This document shows positions 46,110 to 57,617 of a DNA stretch of 64,000 nt, one piece after another. Each line of letters begins with the position of its first letter. Positions within the stretch are counted from its first letter, which is position 1. Source of the DNA: Eutreptiella sp. 'Long Island Sound 2002' (lineage: Eukaryota > Euglenozoa > Euglenophyceae > Eutreptiales > Eutreptiaceae); contig OZ038390.1 in NCBI GenBank assembly GCA_964036045.1, positions 39,750,525-39,814,524 of the forward strand, given 5' to 3'. Both the position numbers and the translations under genes were made by a program. The notes under the pieces are model-generated. The model had not been told where the DNA came from, searched no databases, and was given only the letters and a program-made list of their open reading frames with translations.

Positions 46110-48096
46110 AAACGCACCAACGCACCGTGGGGCCGCTCAACCAAATGAAACTTGAACGAGCCATCGTTTGATCGCGTTTGGAGGTCGTTTGATCATACCT
46201 TTCAGAAGTTTGGGGTCTTCGTACTTGTGGGGCTTCTATTTGTGGTGCTTGAAGCGTGTCGATTAGTTGCGAATAAGCGGGTTGCTTCTTAAACAGTTGA
46301 AATAAGGTGTGATCGTCTCTCTAAAACACGGACGGGTGTCGACAGAACCGATTCAACGAAATACGGTGAGCAGAGTCACATGTAACACCTGTGTTCCGTA
46401 ATTCATTTTCAATTTGGAATATGATGCGGGTGCCGAGGCTCAATGAACTTTGGTGCCTAGACTGAGTTCCGCGAAACCGCGAAGGTGCCGTGATCAAACA
46501 AGAAAAGACCTTCGACGAAGTAACATGCAAACATGAGACAAGCACGGGGAAGTTTTGTCGACCTTTAAGACGCGCACTTATGGTCCGTGCGCGACACGGA
46601 ATAGTGGGGGCACAACATGGAAACACATTTGAAAAGTTTAACAACGTGGGAGTTCGTTCCACATGGTAACTTCTTGCCCACGCCTTCATGCCTGTCTTAT
46701 TGCGGGCTTTAGTGACGGAGGAGCCGCAGACGCCCAAAGCAACGGTCACTTCGATGTAACAAGTCCGTTCAAGATGGACGATGTTTCAAGTTTGTGCATC
46801 CACGACGGCGCATGTAGCACCATCAAATGAACCGTTTTCGACCCGCTTCGTGGAAACGGTGACACTTTCGCACAGCATGGGCCTTGCGGCAGATATTGTC
46901 AACTACCATGTAAATCATGCGCCTCTCCATGGTGTGACTTGTCAAACTCACGGATTAATCGACCTCAACGGTTAAGCTCGTTGATAAATTTTGACCCACG
47001 TCCTCAAGGCTCTCAAGCTTTTCAATTATCCCTTCGTAGTCTTCTTTTTCTTAGCAAGATTGTCTCGGGGTGTAATGTATTTTGCATGTGTGTAATCGTG
47101 TGGTGATAAAACTCACCACATTTCAAGTGAAATTAAGTAGTCGCTAGTTTTTGTCGAATGGGTATGGTGTCGTTTCCTCATGTCATAATTGTCATGATTG
47201 TCGTACACTTGATTGCGTGGAGAGTAGCATAAGATCTTGGATAACGGTTTCAGCGTGAGAAAAGAAGGATACTCGCATTGTTGCAGCAATAAAATATCAC
47301 TCGCATTGCAACACAAATAATGCGTGCATCCAAAAAGCGCATTTGAGCCTCATCCTTGTATTCGTTGGATGTACAAGGACGGAAAAAGGGGTGATAAAAA
47401 TGACAAGTGCATCTACCGGGGTCCGGACACAAGCGCATACTGCAGTTTTGGATGCAAATTTCCAGTAACATCTGAAGAAAAATTATCAGCATGATGGCGT
47501 GTCCCCGCCAGATTGGAGTCCAGACGCAACTGCCAGGTCGGTGTGTGGCAGCTGAGTTGCCCGGAGTTGCCCAGGCGGAACTGCCATTCGGTTGGTCAGA
47601 GTGTCGCTCGCGTGCTGGGGCTACCACACCGACGGTTACTGTCACCGTAAGTACCAGGGTACTTACGGTACTGTGCATGGATTTCTTTTGTGGCCTTTGC
47701 AGTGCAGCAGAGGTGATATGGCGCCCTGCATCGTCCTGGATTGTTATGCGCCTCGCTGGACCCCTTAGGCCTAGGTGCCGCACGATACTGCCGCAGGTGC
47801 CGCACAACGTGTCTTCCACAATGCTCCGAGTAAGATTCAACGTTAGAAGCGAAGTAAAACTGCCTTTTGTCTCGTACAATGTCGCCAGGCTCCACAATGT
47901 TGATACATGCATTACACAACATTTTTCACACTTATGCATGCACCAAGTTGGAACGCGCGGAATACATACACTTCTACCTACCAGGGACACAAGCGCATAA
48001 ATTTGAATAAAATCCTTGCGAAAAATGTCAAGCAAATGTCCGATGATGCAGAAGGGGGCCAACAAGGGCCCACATGAAAATGTTGCATATTTATGT

Positions 48097-48144
<48 letters not shown>

Positions 48145-48372
48145 ATGCTCGTTGCCTGTGGTACTGCGTTTCACAAACATACAAATTTGTATGTAGGTAG
48201 GTATATATGTATACATACACATGCATTTATACCATCGGCACCGGCACGGCATCTGAGGTACGGTCGAGATTCTGCTAATATTTGCAGTGGGCTTCGAGTG
48301 TTGCGCGGAGAGGCATCGTTGGAACCCGCACAACACATAGTAGATCATGACAACGGTGGAGAATTGGGGGTC
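46110..48372. other. Scattered minus-strand exon-like scraps
   Basis: The most protein-like piece is minus-strand 47650-47890 (INIVEPGDIVRDKRQFYFAS, then HVVRHLRQYRAAPRPKGSSE), ending near a donor-like gtaagtacc at about 47650. Another weak frame is at 46321-46749. I cannot link them into a gene. Confidence 0.3.
48099..48137. repeat. (AC)n microsatellite
   Basis: About 19 AC units. A neighbouring atgtatgtaggtaggtatat stretch is also low complexity. Confidence 0.95.
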
Positions 48373-48534
48373 TTAAAGCTGCCTTGGCTCATAGGTTCGT
48401 GAGCTATGAGCTATGACCATCCGATGCTTAACGTCCAATCGAGCATCCACCTGCTTGCCTACCTCTCCGATGAGAAGTAATTTCCTTCTCTTGTTTAGTG
48501 TTGCTCCACGAAGGCGATTTTGTTTCTTCGGCAT
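48373..48534 (-). CDS. Possible first exon, basic HTH-like start
   Basis: ATG at 48532-48534 opens MPKKQNRLRGATLNKRRKLL and LIGE, followed by a good donor GGAGAG|gtaggc at 48462, giving a 72-nt exon in phase 0. Unspliced, the frame continues to 53 codons (VGKQVDARLDVKHRMVIAHS). The basic start with 'L-KR-KLLLIGE' recalls the N-terminal helix-turn-helix of pogo- and Tc1-like transposases, but the match is too short to rely on. Confidence 0.35.
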   Translation of the reverse strand: MPKKQNRLRGATLNKRRKLLLIGEVGKQVDARLDVKHRMVIAHSSRTYEPRQL

Positions 48535-49540
48535 GAGATGAATGATTTGAGATGAGGTTTGTTGTCCGTAGAATGTTCGAGGGTTTGTGGGTGATATTTG
48601 CGGCAAGACCACCAAATTGTCCTTCTTACCCAAACCAATGCACTTGGCAAACAGGCCCCAAGAGAGTGTGGCGAGACGCAAACTAGGTTGTTGTCCAAAT
48701 GACCCGCCCGACGAAACCAGTTTCCACCATTTTGGTTCTCATGGTCTTGAACCCTACTTGGCTGCTTTGCATTGTGTTACATACGATGAATGTCATGCAA
48801 CTCATGGCTCATGCTTGCAATCACCATGCTTGCAAGGACAAATTGACGACCTTGGATATTGACACAATTACGATCCCCCAATCTCTCGGCCGATCGGACG
48901 GAGGTGCTTCGCTTGCCAAGTGAAACAGCCGCCTCCTAGCAAATGTGAATAACTGTAAAGTGAAATGGCGCCAAAACTTCGCCGTGGGTGGGGGTAGCAC
49001 GAAGAAAGGAGTGCCAATTCCATGTGCGGTGCACTCAATTTAACTACAACTTGCACAACCCGTGTCAATTTCCCTTGTGTAATGGCAAGCAACTGCACTG
49101 CACGGCAAGGTAAGCAATAACCAACTAGCACAATTTGCGAGGTCGACATCTGCTACGTGCGTCCCATAAGGGTGTGCATGTGACATGTGCATGACATGTA
49201 TGCCGCCGCGAACCCACGACCTTCTCTGCACGAAACACAATGTATTCATGGTGTAGCGCTTGACGGCTGTTTTGTTGCTTTGTTTTGTGTGCGCCCACAG
49301 AGTGTCGAGAAGGTTTGAATTCGAGACTGGGACTAGCAAATTTTCAATTTTCGAATTATAAACTCAAGACCCACAAGCCCACCAACAAAGACGATAACAT
49401 TTTTTGGGGACTGAAACCCCCCCAAAAATACGACGATGAGGATTCGATGCGTTTTGTCTGTGATCACCAAGCTTCCATTTCAGTTATCATCCCTTTTTAT
49501 ATAGTGTGGTGAACGGGTTAACGACCAACGCCCTACGGAA

Positions 49541-49663
49541 TCAGGTATCCTTTGTAGTCCCATGTGCTTGGTTGCCACGCACTTGGTTTGCCTTGCGATG
49601 ACGATAAAACTTCGCCTCGGGGATGGATTTTCCATTGTCAAACAAGACATTTGAGTACCCGCA
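49541..49663 (-). CDS. Small terminal exon candidate
   Basis: Acceptor gcctgattccgaag, phase 0, then CGYSNVLFDNGKSIPEAKFY and RHRKANQVRGNQAHGTTKD before the stop, 40 codons. A minus-strand frame upstream at 50150-50425 (MAKGHNVAYVALCIVKHFAH, PKKYDLLIRTNISSFYLSRI) is also protein-like and could belong to the same gene. Confidence 0.35.
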   Translation of the reverse strand, partial: CGYSNVLFDNGKSIPEAKFYRHRKANQVRGNQAHGTTKDT

Positions 49664-51097
49664 CTTCGGAATCAGGCAATGCATTATTTGGTGTCTAAAC
49701 ACAAGTGTTATTGTAAATGCCCAAAAGCCCAAGTGACGAGTTCGGAACGCTCGCTACACCCTTGTGAGAAAAGGTTGACACATGGGGGGTACCACTGTCC
49801 AGTGATCATTACGCAAGCTTAAGTCACAAGAACCTTGCCAAGTACGTTGGCGTCGACCATCCGATACGGCACTTTTCACACTCCTCAATCGGCGTTGTGC
49901 AACGAACCCAAACTACAAATGATCTCGCAATTTGGGAATCAATTAAATGATGCGCCGCCACTGGGCTTTTTTACATCCCACACCCGCGGTGCTACTAATC
50001 GGCTCCTTCCTTCCACGTCGGCGCGTTCCAAAAAGTTTGTTGTGCAATGCACCAACACAAGGCAACAGTCAATTGGCGGCAGGGCCAACACGAGGGCACT
50101 TAGCTGGGCCCAACCACAACAAGCAAGGCCCTCAAAAAAAAAAAAGACAAACTGAGGGAGGATGCGTGGGGTTTGGCGGGGGGTAACTCAAGGTGCAAGT
50201 AACAAGTCGAGTCTCCTTGATCCTAGACAGATAGAATGATGAGATATTGGTCCGAATCAACAAGTCGTATTTCTTTGGCAATGAAATGCTCCGGGGCATA
50301 ATATTCGTGGAATTGTGAGCAAAGTGTTTGACTATGCAAAGTGCCACATATGCCACATTGTGTCCTTTTGCCATTTGTGCTCTAAGGCCGCACCAATGAC
50401 TCGAATCTATCGTGCAAAAGAGCAAAGGAACTCCCTTGAAGTGGTATGGTTTGGTGCATGTAGTTAATGAGCGGCGTTGTGTTTGTTATTTGCAGAGCGT
50501 CTCATAGCTCCGGGACCCCAAATGCACGTGGTGCACGAAGGAATCTCATCAATGCGTCACCTTTGGGGGGGGTTCACGGTCGTAGGTGGTAGTGGGCTCT
50601 TGCATGCGTATTTTTCATGTGCTTTTACATGCGTGAGCTGAGGTTTAATTGCGAAAACCCCCCTTTTTTTACTGGTAAAACGGGCTATTGACCCGTTTTA
50701 CCGGCAGTTAATGGGTTGATAGCCCATTTTTTTTAAAAAGCGGGTTCTTATAGCTCTTTTTTTGGCAGAAAAGCAGGTTAACTAGACCGACGTTAAGGTA
50801 GTACTAGGACGAACCACGTGTGAATCCTCCGGTGACTGGTTGAGCAGTTTCAAAGGCACAGCAAAAGCGAAGCAGATGAAGTGAAATGTTGGATGACCCG
50901 CGTAAAAACCCTGCCGCTGGCATGGGGGAAAACAACTCCACTATACATGCAATGTAAAGCACAGTTTTGACAAGTCACTTTTGATTAGCATTTGTGTATA
51001 CTTAGTTTTGTTGCATTTATCGTCCGAATCCAAGTGCAATAAGGAGAAGGAAAGACACAAAAAGACGGTGAATCCGACTCCGAATCATATATTATCA

Positions 51098-51352
51098 CTA
51101 CTCATTTGAGCAACAAGGGCCGCACATGGGACCATCTTTGGCACCCTCACCCATGCAAGGTTCGTGGTATGGAGCATTGCACATCACACTAAATACACGG
51201 TGCTTCCCTCGCCAAGGCCGGCACACATTGATCTCATGGGAGCACTTTTGGCAAATGCACTCGGAAGCCACATGCCTAGGTGGGTATTTAGGCCGCCGCA
51301 TCTTTGTGAAGGGGCATGGGTGCACCCAACAAATCTTGCAAATTGGGGGCAT
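51098..51352 (-). CDS. Cys/His-rich zinc-finger protein, 84 codons
   Basis: ATG at 51350-51352 to TAG at 51098-51100. Twelve Cys and several His are arranged as CKICWVHPC, CICQKC, then VC and MCNAPYHEPCM, and a C-terminal MCGPCC. The middle and end resemble a PHD or RING-like zinc-binding fold (C-x2-C ... H-x2-C ... C-x2-C). Such domains are common at the ends of transposon and retroelement proteins and in chromatin proteins. It may be the last exon of a longer gene, since acceptors lie upstream. The context argues for an element protein. Confidence 0.5.
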   Translation of the reverse strand: MPPICKICWVHPCPFTKMRRPKYPPRHVASECICQKCSHEINVCRPWRGKHRVFSVMCNAPYHEPCMGEGAKDGPMCGPCCSNE

Positions 51353-51529
51353 TAGCAAGAGTGCAAGGGCTCCTGGTGAGCCTCATCCAAACCCCGTTTC
51401 AAGGACATTTGTGTCAAGGGGCACTCCTCGTAGTCTCACTCCGAGGCACTAGACTCGCTTTTGCAATTAGCAAGCAAGTTAAGGGAGATAGCAGATTGGG
51501 AGGAGGTCACACTAACTTTATGCAACCGA

Positions 51530-52820
51530 AAGAACAGGACATGACAGACATGTTCTGGGAAATTCCGGCTGCGGAAGCCATTGAGGCCATAGTTTTTGAT
51601 GGGTCCCATTGTACTCCGCCAAGGGGGGACAGGGGTACCTATTGGCGGGTTTATCTTGGCTCAGATCGCCGAGCTCTGGGCGCTCTGGAAAGAGAATACC
51701 AAGCTGAGAGGTAAGCCGGGAACCCGCACCGGTTTCCAAGATGCATGGAATGCGGTGCTGTCCGCTACACACTACCCCTTCCCCCCCGAAGTGAACCAAC
51801 CAGTGTGCTCGCAGGTTGTAGACGTAGAAGGGCCCTGCGAACCCCCTTATGCTAAACAGGGGTTAGGGGATTGCTCTGTCCAGTGGCCCTTCCCTATCAG
51901 CTGTGGTGGTGGGGCCAACAGATTTCACTATGTCAGCTTAGACTGGCAGCACTATGCATATATTGCAGAAATGTGGCCAGATGGTACGGACACAGGGACC
52001 ACTTTTGGCTTCGGTTGACACCCTGTACCGGGAGGGTTTTTGTGGGTGCATTGGAACCCAGACAGTTTCCATTATCTGATCCAACCCATGGGATGGAGCA
52101 CCAGATGGGCATCTCAGTGCGGTGCTGGACAATACCCCGAACCACGACAAGCACCGTGCACGTGAATTTTTTAAAGAGGTCCCAGTTATGCGGGCGGTAG
52201 CAGGTGAGATTGATACAGGACATGAGTGGCCTGTGTGTGCTGATGGGTCTAACCGCAACCCGTTTTTGCTTCTTGGGAGGTACAAGGATCATATATATGT
52301 CATTTATGCACATGTCTCGGAGGGCCTGAGGCCGTGGGTGGACTACGGCGCAGCCCTGTTCCTCCAATGCCTCTACGGGGTTCCACTGAAGTAGGAGCCT
52401 CATGCAGATGGGCTGGTTACCTGGGGTGAGGCCATTGTCATATTTAGCCAGGCAAGGTGTCTCTCATCAGGAAAGTTGTGCGCCTGAGTCTGGCGGAAGC
52501 CCTCCTCCCTGATCATGAGCGGGATCGGGCAAGATGGGTCCACCCAGGCTCCCCAAATGCCTTCTGCCAATCATATATCAAACGGAGGCTGAAAAATCTG
52601 TCAATGGACCAGAATTGGTGGAACGCCCTAATTTTTGGCTTCCACCAGTCAATCGGGACTTTAGTCATCACCAGTCCCCAGACCAGAGATTGGAAATTGG
52701 TCAGCACATCCGTTCCATCCCAGGCATACCACAGGCTCTTAAGCATGAGTGTTGGCAGCAAGGAGCGCTCACAACCGGTGCATTTGCGACGCAAATTCTT
52801 TCAGGTTCCTGTCTGGTGAG
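51530..52820 (+). pseudogene. Decayed reverse transcriptase
   Basis: Successive plus-strand pieces in different frames: MTDMFWEIPAAEAIEAI (like the palm strand preceding the first catalytic region), VPIGGFILAQIAELWALWKE (like the conserved 'QG.P.GG..S..LA.L' motif B), then FFKEVPVMRAVAGEIDTG, CADGSNRNPFLLLGRYKDHI and DYGAALFLQCLYGVPLK. A TAG at 52392-52394 follows, then EPHADGLVTW. I do not see a YxDD catalytic box; the place where it should be reads GEAIVIFSQ. At least three frameshifts and several stops make the copy inactive. Its clade cannot be fixed by eye. Confidence 0.5.
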
Positions 52821-53912
52821 GTGACCTGCACGGGGCGGGTGGGTGGGTGTGCAGGTGACATGCCATGCCAGTTGGGTACGAGTCATTGGTGCCTTTTTCT
52901 GTGATCGTTTTCTGTGATGTTTGTCATGTATATCTAGTGTGTTATGATATGGTTTAGGTGCGAAAAAGTAGGCAATAGGCAAAGGCAGTGGAAGACAACT
53001 GGGACATGCCCTGAAGTGCAGGAATCTGAACCTGAGTGCAAGTGGCTGAGACGTGCATGCTGTGTGGTCTGGCATGCGCATGTATGGCACAGTATGGACT
53101 GGTTGCAGATTCTGTGTACCCTTTTGTACACACAGCCTTTAATGCATTGGTGAGCAGCCGCTTTTCTGTGTCTTCGCTCTTCTTGCCTGCAATTTGCAGC
53201 GCTTGACTCGGAATTAGCCACTGGAGCATTGGGAAGGGGAGCCATCTCCAGTGTCGGCTCTTGCTCCTCTTCTAAGTTTGTGTGAGCAATATGCAAGGGT
53301 CGCGCCGTGGTTGGAAAACCATGTCACAACCCCATGAAATTAAACTGTTTTAGCGGCAGGAAAACGGGCCAAAACATGGCCAAAAGAAAAACGGGCTACT
53401 AACCGGTTTTACTGGCAGAAAAACGGTTAACCCACTGCCAAAACTGTGGACAAGTTAACCCGTTTTTCTGCTAAAAAAAGGGGGCTATTAACCCCTTTGT
53501 AACACAGTAAGGAGGTTAACCGGTTGTGCTCCGGTTGTGCCAATGCGTGAAGCTACGCTATTACACCCAATGCCGACCACCACTCATGGTAGAAGTGGTG
53601 GTTTGACACAATATCTGTGCAAATCATAGCACATGTATGTCCGAGTGCGACTCGGGCGCCACAGATCTTTTTGTAACCCCATTCTTTTGTTCTCAACACC
53701 TCTAGTCAATTTGAGGTGAGGGGGTACGACTGCACACATTAATAGAGTTGAGCCCTGTTCCAGTGTTGCTAATAGACCTTGTTCTAGCATTGTTCTTGTT
53801 GTGCATTTGACCTACAAGGGCAATGCATGTTGCGGAAATACCCGGTCACCTGAGCAGGGGATGGACTGCCAAGCTTGACAGATGTCTTCATAAAACGATC
53901 CCTTCTCTCTAG

Positions 53913-54068
53913 TCCGAAGATAACGGCATCAGTGGGGTTGCACTGTATGGCCCTGGGCCTAACCACCACACTAGCCCGCGGCAAACGCAAACAAGCCCAA
54001 GGGCCAGCCCGAGGAGCTCGCTATCGCAACGAAGCTCTCGTGCTGGCTCTTTGGATCCCAAGAACGAG
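53913..54068 (+). CDS. Spliced plus-strand gene A, internal exon
   Basis: Acceptor cgatcccttctctctag, donor AACGAG|gtttgt, 156 nt, phase 0 at both ends. It encodes SEDNGISGVALYGPGPNHHT and a Ser/Arg/Gln-rich stretch (SPRASPRSSLSQRSSRAGSL) ending DPKNE. It joins in phase to the exon at 54795. Upstream exons were not found; the region 53.52-53.9 kb shows nothing clear. Confidence 0.55.
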
Positions 54069-54291
54069 GTTTGTCTGCGCACGCATGCTGTGCTTCAGAG
54101 CGTTCTAACCCACATCTTCAGCACATGTGTACATAGAGTGCCTGAGTGGGAACCTTGATGTTGCACTTTGACAAGTTTTGTGTTTGGGTGCGGGCTCTGC
54201 CTTTGTGTCCAGTGAAGAGCCAGAGCTTTGCTTGTGTGGACGGAGAGACATGCTCGCAATTTTTGGGATTTTCAACCCCCTTCCCCGATGT

Positions 54292-54510
54292 CTAATCCTT
54301 CTCCCAGCTCTTGGGGGTTTTCAAATTGCAGGCACCGCTTGCTGGCCCTTTTTTCGCGCATTTCTGTTTGGCTGGATGGGGGATGATTATCGTGGCCATT
54401 GTGCGATACAAAAGTGTCCCGTTGCTTTCGGGTAGCACCAACCATTTGCGTCCCCGTGCGACCAGTCTCTTACGGCATGCTTCCGCATCCGCGTTCTCCA
54501 TTTGGGACAT
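54292..54510 (-). CDS. Small ORF in the intron of gene A
   Basis: ATG at 54508-54510 to TAG, 72 codons: MSQMENADAEACRKRLVARG, KWLVLPESNGTLLYRTMATI and a Lys/Cys-rich end KQKCAKKGPASGACNL. It is protein-like and on the opposite strand to the host gene. The upstream minus strand stays coding-like in other frames to about 54777. It may be the tail of an inserted element protein. Confidence 0.35.
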   Translation of the reverse strand: MSQMENADAEACRKRLVARGRKWLVLPESNGTLLYRTMATIIIPHPAKQKCAKKGPASGACNLKTPKSWEKD

Positions 54511-54794
54511 CCATTGAACGTGCATTGTATCTTTTGTGGTTGGTGGGTGCCGAAGATGGTTGGTGGGGGACTGCTTGAAGCCCTTGCACAGTGGCTGGTT
54601 TGTGGGCTCAGTACTTCGCACGTGCCTTCTTTTTGCTGCTGTTGTTGATGCTGTGATGCTAGCTTGATTTTGAGCACATTGCCTGTTGGAGGGTGTGCAG
54701 GTAATGTGCATTGTTGGATTCGTGCCTGGGCCATCCCTATTGAGGTTTGTGCCGGACACCGGACACTCTGCATACATGATCTCTGTCTTTGCAG

Positions 54795-55223
54795 GCTGCG
54801 CTGCCGAAGCTTCCCAGTGAACACACGGTTTTGTCAGCGCGTCCTCCCGTCAGCATGGTCGTCGACCACCGGCACCCTTCGTCCCGGAGCAACGGATCCA
54901 AGCAACAATCGAAGGAACGACTGCCTGATGTCAGTGCGAACTCCCTTGGAAATTTGGCCATCAAGAAAATGGAAGCGCCGGTTTTCGCACCGGTGCCTAT
55001 CGGCCCCGCGATCGGTCCCGCGAAACAGAGTACCACAGTACCGCGGTCCAGCGCTCCTTCTGGTGCCCCAGAGGCTCCGCTAGAACAACCTCAACCCGAC
55101 ACGGCAGTACCTGTCCCTCCAAAGGTTGCTGCTGCTTGCGCTTGTGAGGGGCCAGGGCAATCAAATGCAACGCACGGATGCATGGAGTCCTCTGAGCCCG
55201 AGCGCTCGGTCGGCGCTCCGTGA
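54795..55223 (+). CDS. Spliced plus-strand gene A, terminal exon
   Basis: Acceptor atctctgtctttgcag, then 142 codons to TGA at 55221-55223. It encodes AALPKLPSEHTVLSARPPVS, KERLPDVSANSLGNLAIKKM, a Pro/Ala/Val-rich stretch (APVFAPVPIGPAIGPAK) and a Ser/Glu end. The region is low-complexity and probably disordered, with no domain. An aataaaa word occurs at 55441-55447, 220 bp downstream, a possible polyadenylation signal. The intron between the exons is 726 bp and contains a minus-strand ORF. Confidence 0.55.
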   Translation, partial: AALPKLPSEHTVLSARPPVSMVVDHRHPSSRSNGSKQQSKERLPDVSANSLGNLAIKKMEAPVFAPVPIGPAIGPAKQSTTVPRSSAPSGAPEAPLEQPQPDTAVPVPPKVAAACACEGPGQSNATHGCMESSEPERSVGAP

Positions 55224-55229
55224 TCAGCA

Positions 55230-56410
55230 GCAAGCCCATGAAACCCAGCGCCGTGCGCGGTGGTGTCCGTGAATCGGCGACCTCCCAACACAATAATTTG
55301 TGCTGTGTGCGGTCGTGGTGTGCACTATGCAGCCCATATTGTGGTTGTGTGCACTATGCCTTGCATGACTGGTTAAAGGCATTGTTGCGTGGGCGGTAAA
55401 AAAAAAAAAATCATCCTCAATTTGGCTGCCTGCACGGAAACAATAAAAGGGACATGAAACAGCGCGGAAACCAAGTCAACCAGGATGCCACCTTCACAAC
55501 CAAATGTTGGGTAAATCCCAACACATGGAGGTCCCTTGAACGCAGGTTTTCATCTTGTACGGTAACTGCTCAGATTTTAAGCATTTCTGTTCAACCAAAG
55601 TTACTACCCTAGCTACACCCTCGGTGTTTGGTCTTCAGCCTCGTACTTTTGGTATTTCTGAGTATGCGGTGACCCGTAAGTACATGGTGATTGACAGTGG
55701 ATTCTCAATCCTGGGCTGCCGTTGTGACCAGTGGAATCTTGATTGCATAGGGCGTATAGCTTGAATCGTCTCGCATTGACCCCAACAAGGCTCCCTTTCA
55801 GATTCGCTTGTACCCTGAAATATCCAGCACAAACACATCAATGACTGAGTGTGTCTGCGCATACCCAACCCCGATCCGCGCCCACAGTTTCTTTCCCATG
55901 CCCCACCCCAGCGTTACCGCCATGCACAGCCGCTGGCTAGGGCCGTCCAGCTGGTTGTTGCATCAAGGTAAGGGCCAGCTCTGCATCTCCACTCTTAGGG
56001 ACGGAAGCCTTCTTACCACCAAAGGTCGCCTACCAAGCCGCAGGTATCCAATGCCTGCGCGTCGACCCAGGGCCAGAGAACAGGCTGGGGACAGCCCTTG
56101 TGGACAGCTTTAGGCCGATGGCTTTGTGTATAACCGACGGGCCACGAACGGTTCCAGTTCGCAGTGCATCATCCTGGACACTCCTACTGGCCACAGATTT
56201 TGAGTTCCCGGCTCAACCCACTGAAGGCCAAAATTCTTCCTATTGTGGCAGTTGGACCTGTGGTGATGGCAATCTCAGGCCTACCGCTGTTTAGAATCGT
56301 GGCCTGAAATGGGGCAAGCTGATTTTGACATGGTACTGAGAGCGCTATGAATGTGCCAAAGGTGTTGACACTGGGCAGCACCGCAATGGAATATCTACAG
56401 ATCACTGTAG
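55230..56410. other. No recognisable gene
   Basis: A plus-strand frame at 55555-55764 (SVFGLQPRTFGISEYAVTRK) and scraps to 56290 are weakly protein-like. A 13-base A run occurs near 55400. I cannot define a gene. Confidence 0.3.
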
Positions 56411-56418
56411 ACATATGA

Positions 56419-56771
56419 CTACAACCCTCTCCCCTTTTATTTAGCAAGCAAGCAAGCAAGCATGCATGCAACAAGAGCAAGCAACACGTTACAACTCCGT
56501 TTTTTCAATATCTCAAAGGCAAGGTTCCAGTTCCGGCTCTGGTTTTGTGTACTTGTTCGCTGACAGGTGCCCTTTCCAAATCCAGTTTTGGAGCCGAAAA
56601 ATCAATGATGGCGATGCATGGCCGGTGCCAAGTTGGGTTGCTACCCTGCAAAATTTTGGCCCAAAAACAGCTTTTTTTTGGATCACGACTACCTGTAAGC
56701 CCCTCGAAACGTAGTTCGGGAAAGGCTTGAAAGGGAGGGGGCCCAAACGAGTGTTGGGGAGAGGGGTGTAG
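56419..56771. mobile_element. Non-autonomous TIR element, family member 2
   Basis: Ends ctacaaccctctcccc (56419-56434) and ggggagaggggtgtag (56756-56771), one mismatch in 16. Internal gtgccctttccaaatccag, gccggtgccaagt and ggcccaaaaacagc match the 8254-9442 element, so this is a shorter relative. Just inside the left end is a gcaagcaagcaagcaagcat run. 353 bp. Confidence 0.7.
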
Positions 56772-56789
56772 ATAGGGAAATATTACCAC

Positions 56790-57205
56790 TAAGGCACCGC
56801 GTCAGCCGAGAAATCGGCTAGTATCGGCTAATCAGAAATTCTCCAATTTTCCAATTGGCTGGTCTGGCTAGCAAAATCCATCAAAGGAATGTGAGGGAAA
56901 GGTGGTGAGGCTGTGGAAAAATGGGTATATGACGAATTTGTCGCAAATTGTCCCATTTTTCTCCGATTTCCCTCCCATTTCCTACCAATTTCACACATTT
57001 TTTCTACATACCCCCGAATGTATTTTCGGCGATTTCTCACAATTCCTCATTCTCCTCTATTTTCCTCCATTTCCCCCCCTTTCCCCACGTTTTCTCCGAT
57101 TTCCCCTCCATTTTACCCCCATGACGCCACCATTTTTCCATTTCCCCCATTTTTCCGATCCCCTGCGGCTAGCCGGCAAATTCGGCTACGGCTAGCGCGG
57201 ATGCT
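56790..57205. repeat. Inverted repeat block with GGCTAG words
   Basis: gccgagaaatcggctagtat at about 56808-56830 pairs loosely with ggctagccggcaaattcggc-acggctagc at about 57167-57195. The interior is pyrimidine-rich (tttcccccatttttccgat). Possibly another small element wedged between two members of the CTACACCCC family. Confidence 0.45.
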
Positions 57206-57209
57206 TATA

Positions 57210-57520
57210 CTACCCCTCTCCCCTTAAATCTAGCAAGCAGCATTATTCTCTTTACTACTCGTCTTGTTTCTTTGGATATCTAGAGTCTTTGTAACCCCAA
57301 GACCGCTATTCGGTGTAACATTGGTTGTTGTTTGGGTCATTTTGATTCTGGTATGTCATTTCGATACCGCAATCTGACGCGCCACGATCTTCCAGAGCTC
57401 CGTGCATTACAACAGCGGTTGTTCCCTGTCAATTATAACACGGAGTTTTATGAGAGTCTTTTATCGATTGATGTGTTGCTAGGTTGCTAGCTAGCGAGAT
57501 TTAAGGGGAGAGGGGTGGAG
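57210..57520. mobile_element. Non-autonomous TIR element, family member 3
   Basis: Left end ctacccctctccccttaaat at 57210-57229, right end atttaaggggagaggggtgg at about 57499-57518, pairing over about 20 bp with small gaps; tctagcaagc at the left also faces gctagcgaga at the right. 311 bp, no coding capacity. The interior differs from members 1 and 2. Confidence 0.65.
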
Positions 57521-57617
57521 TAATGGAGAATCCAGTGGGCTGCACACCCCAGACATGGCAGGATATGAGCTCGGTGGCTCCCTTTGAAAATACACGCAAG
57601 CAGAGCAGACATGCAGG

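Larger units (their letters stand above)
50640..53520. mobile_element. Candidate element with similar hairpin flanks
   Basis: Both flanks are self-complementary A/T-rich blocks sharing words: left 50663-50745 (actggtaaaacgggctattg, acccgttttaccggcag), right 53348-53475 (aaaacgggctactaaccggt, tttactggcagaaaaacggt). Between them lie a minus-strand Cys-rich ORF (51098-51352) and a plus-strand decayed reverse transcriptase (51530-52820). The flanks are not simple TIRs or LTRs. I infer a mobile unit or a nest of two. Confidence 0.45.
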
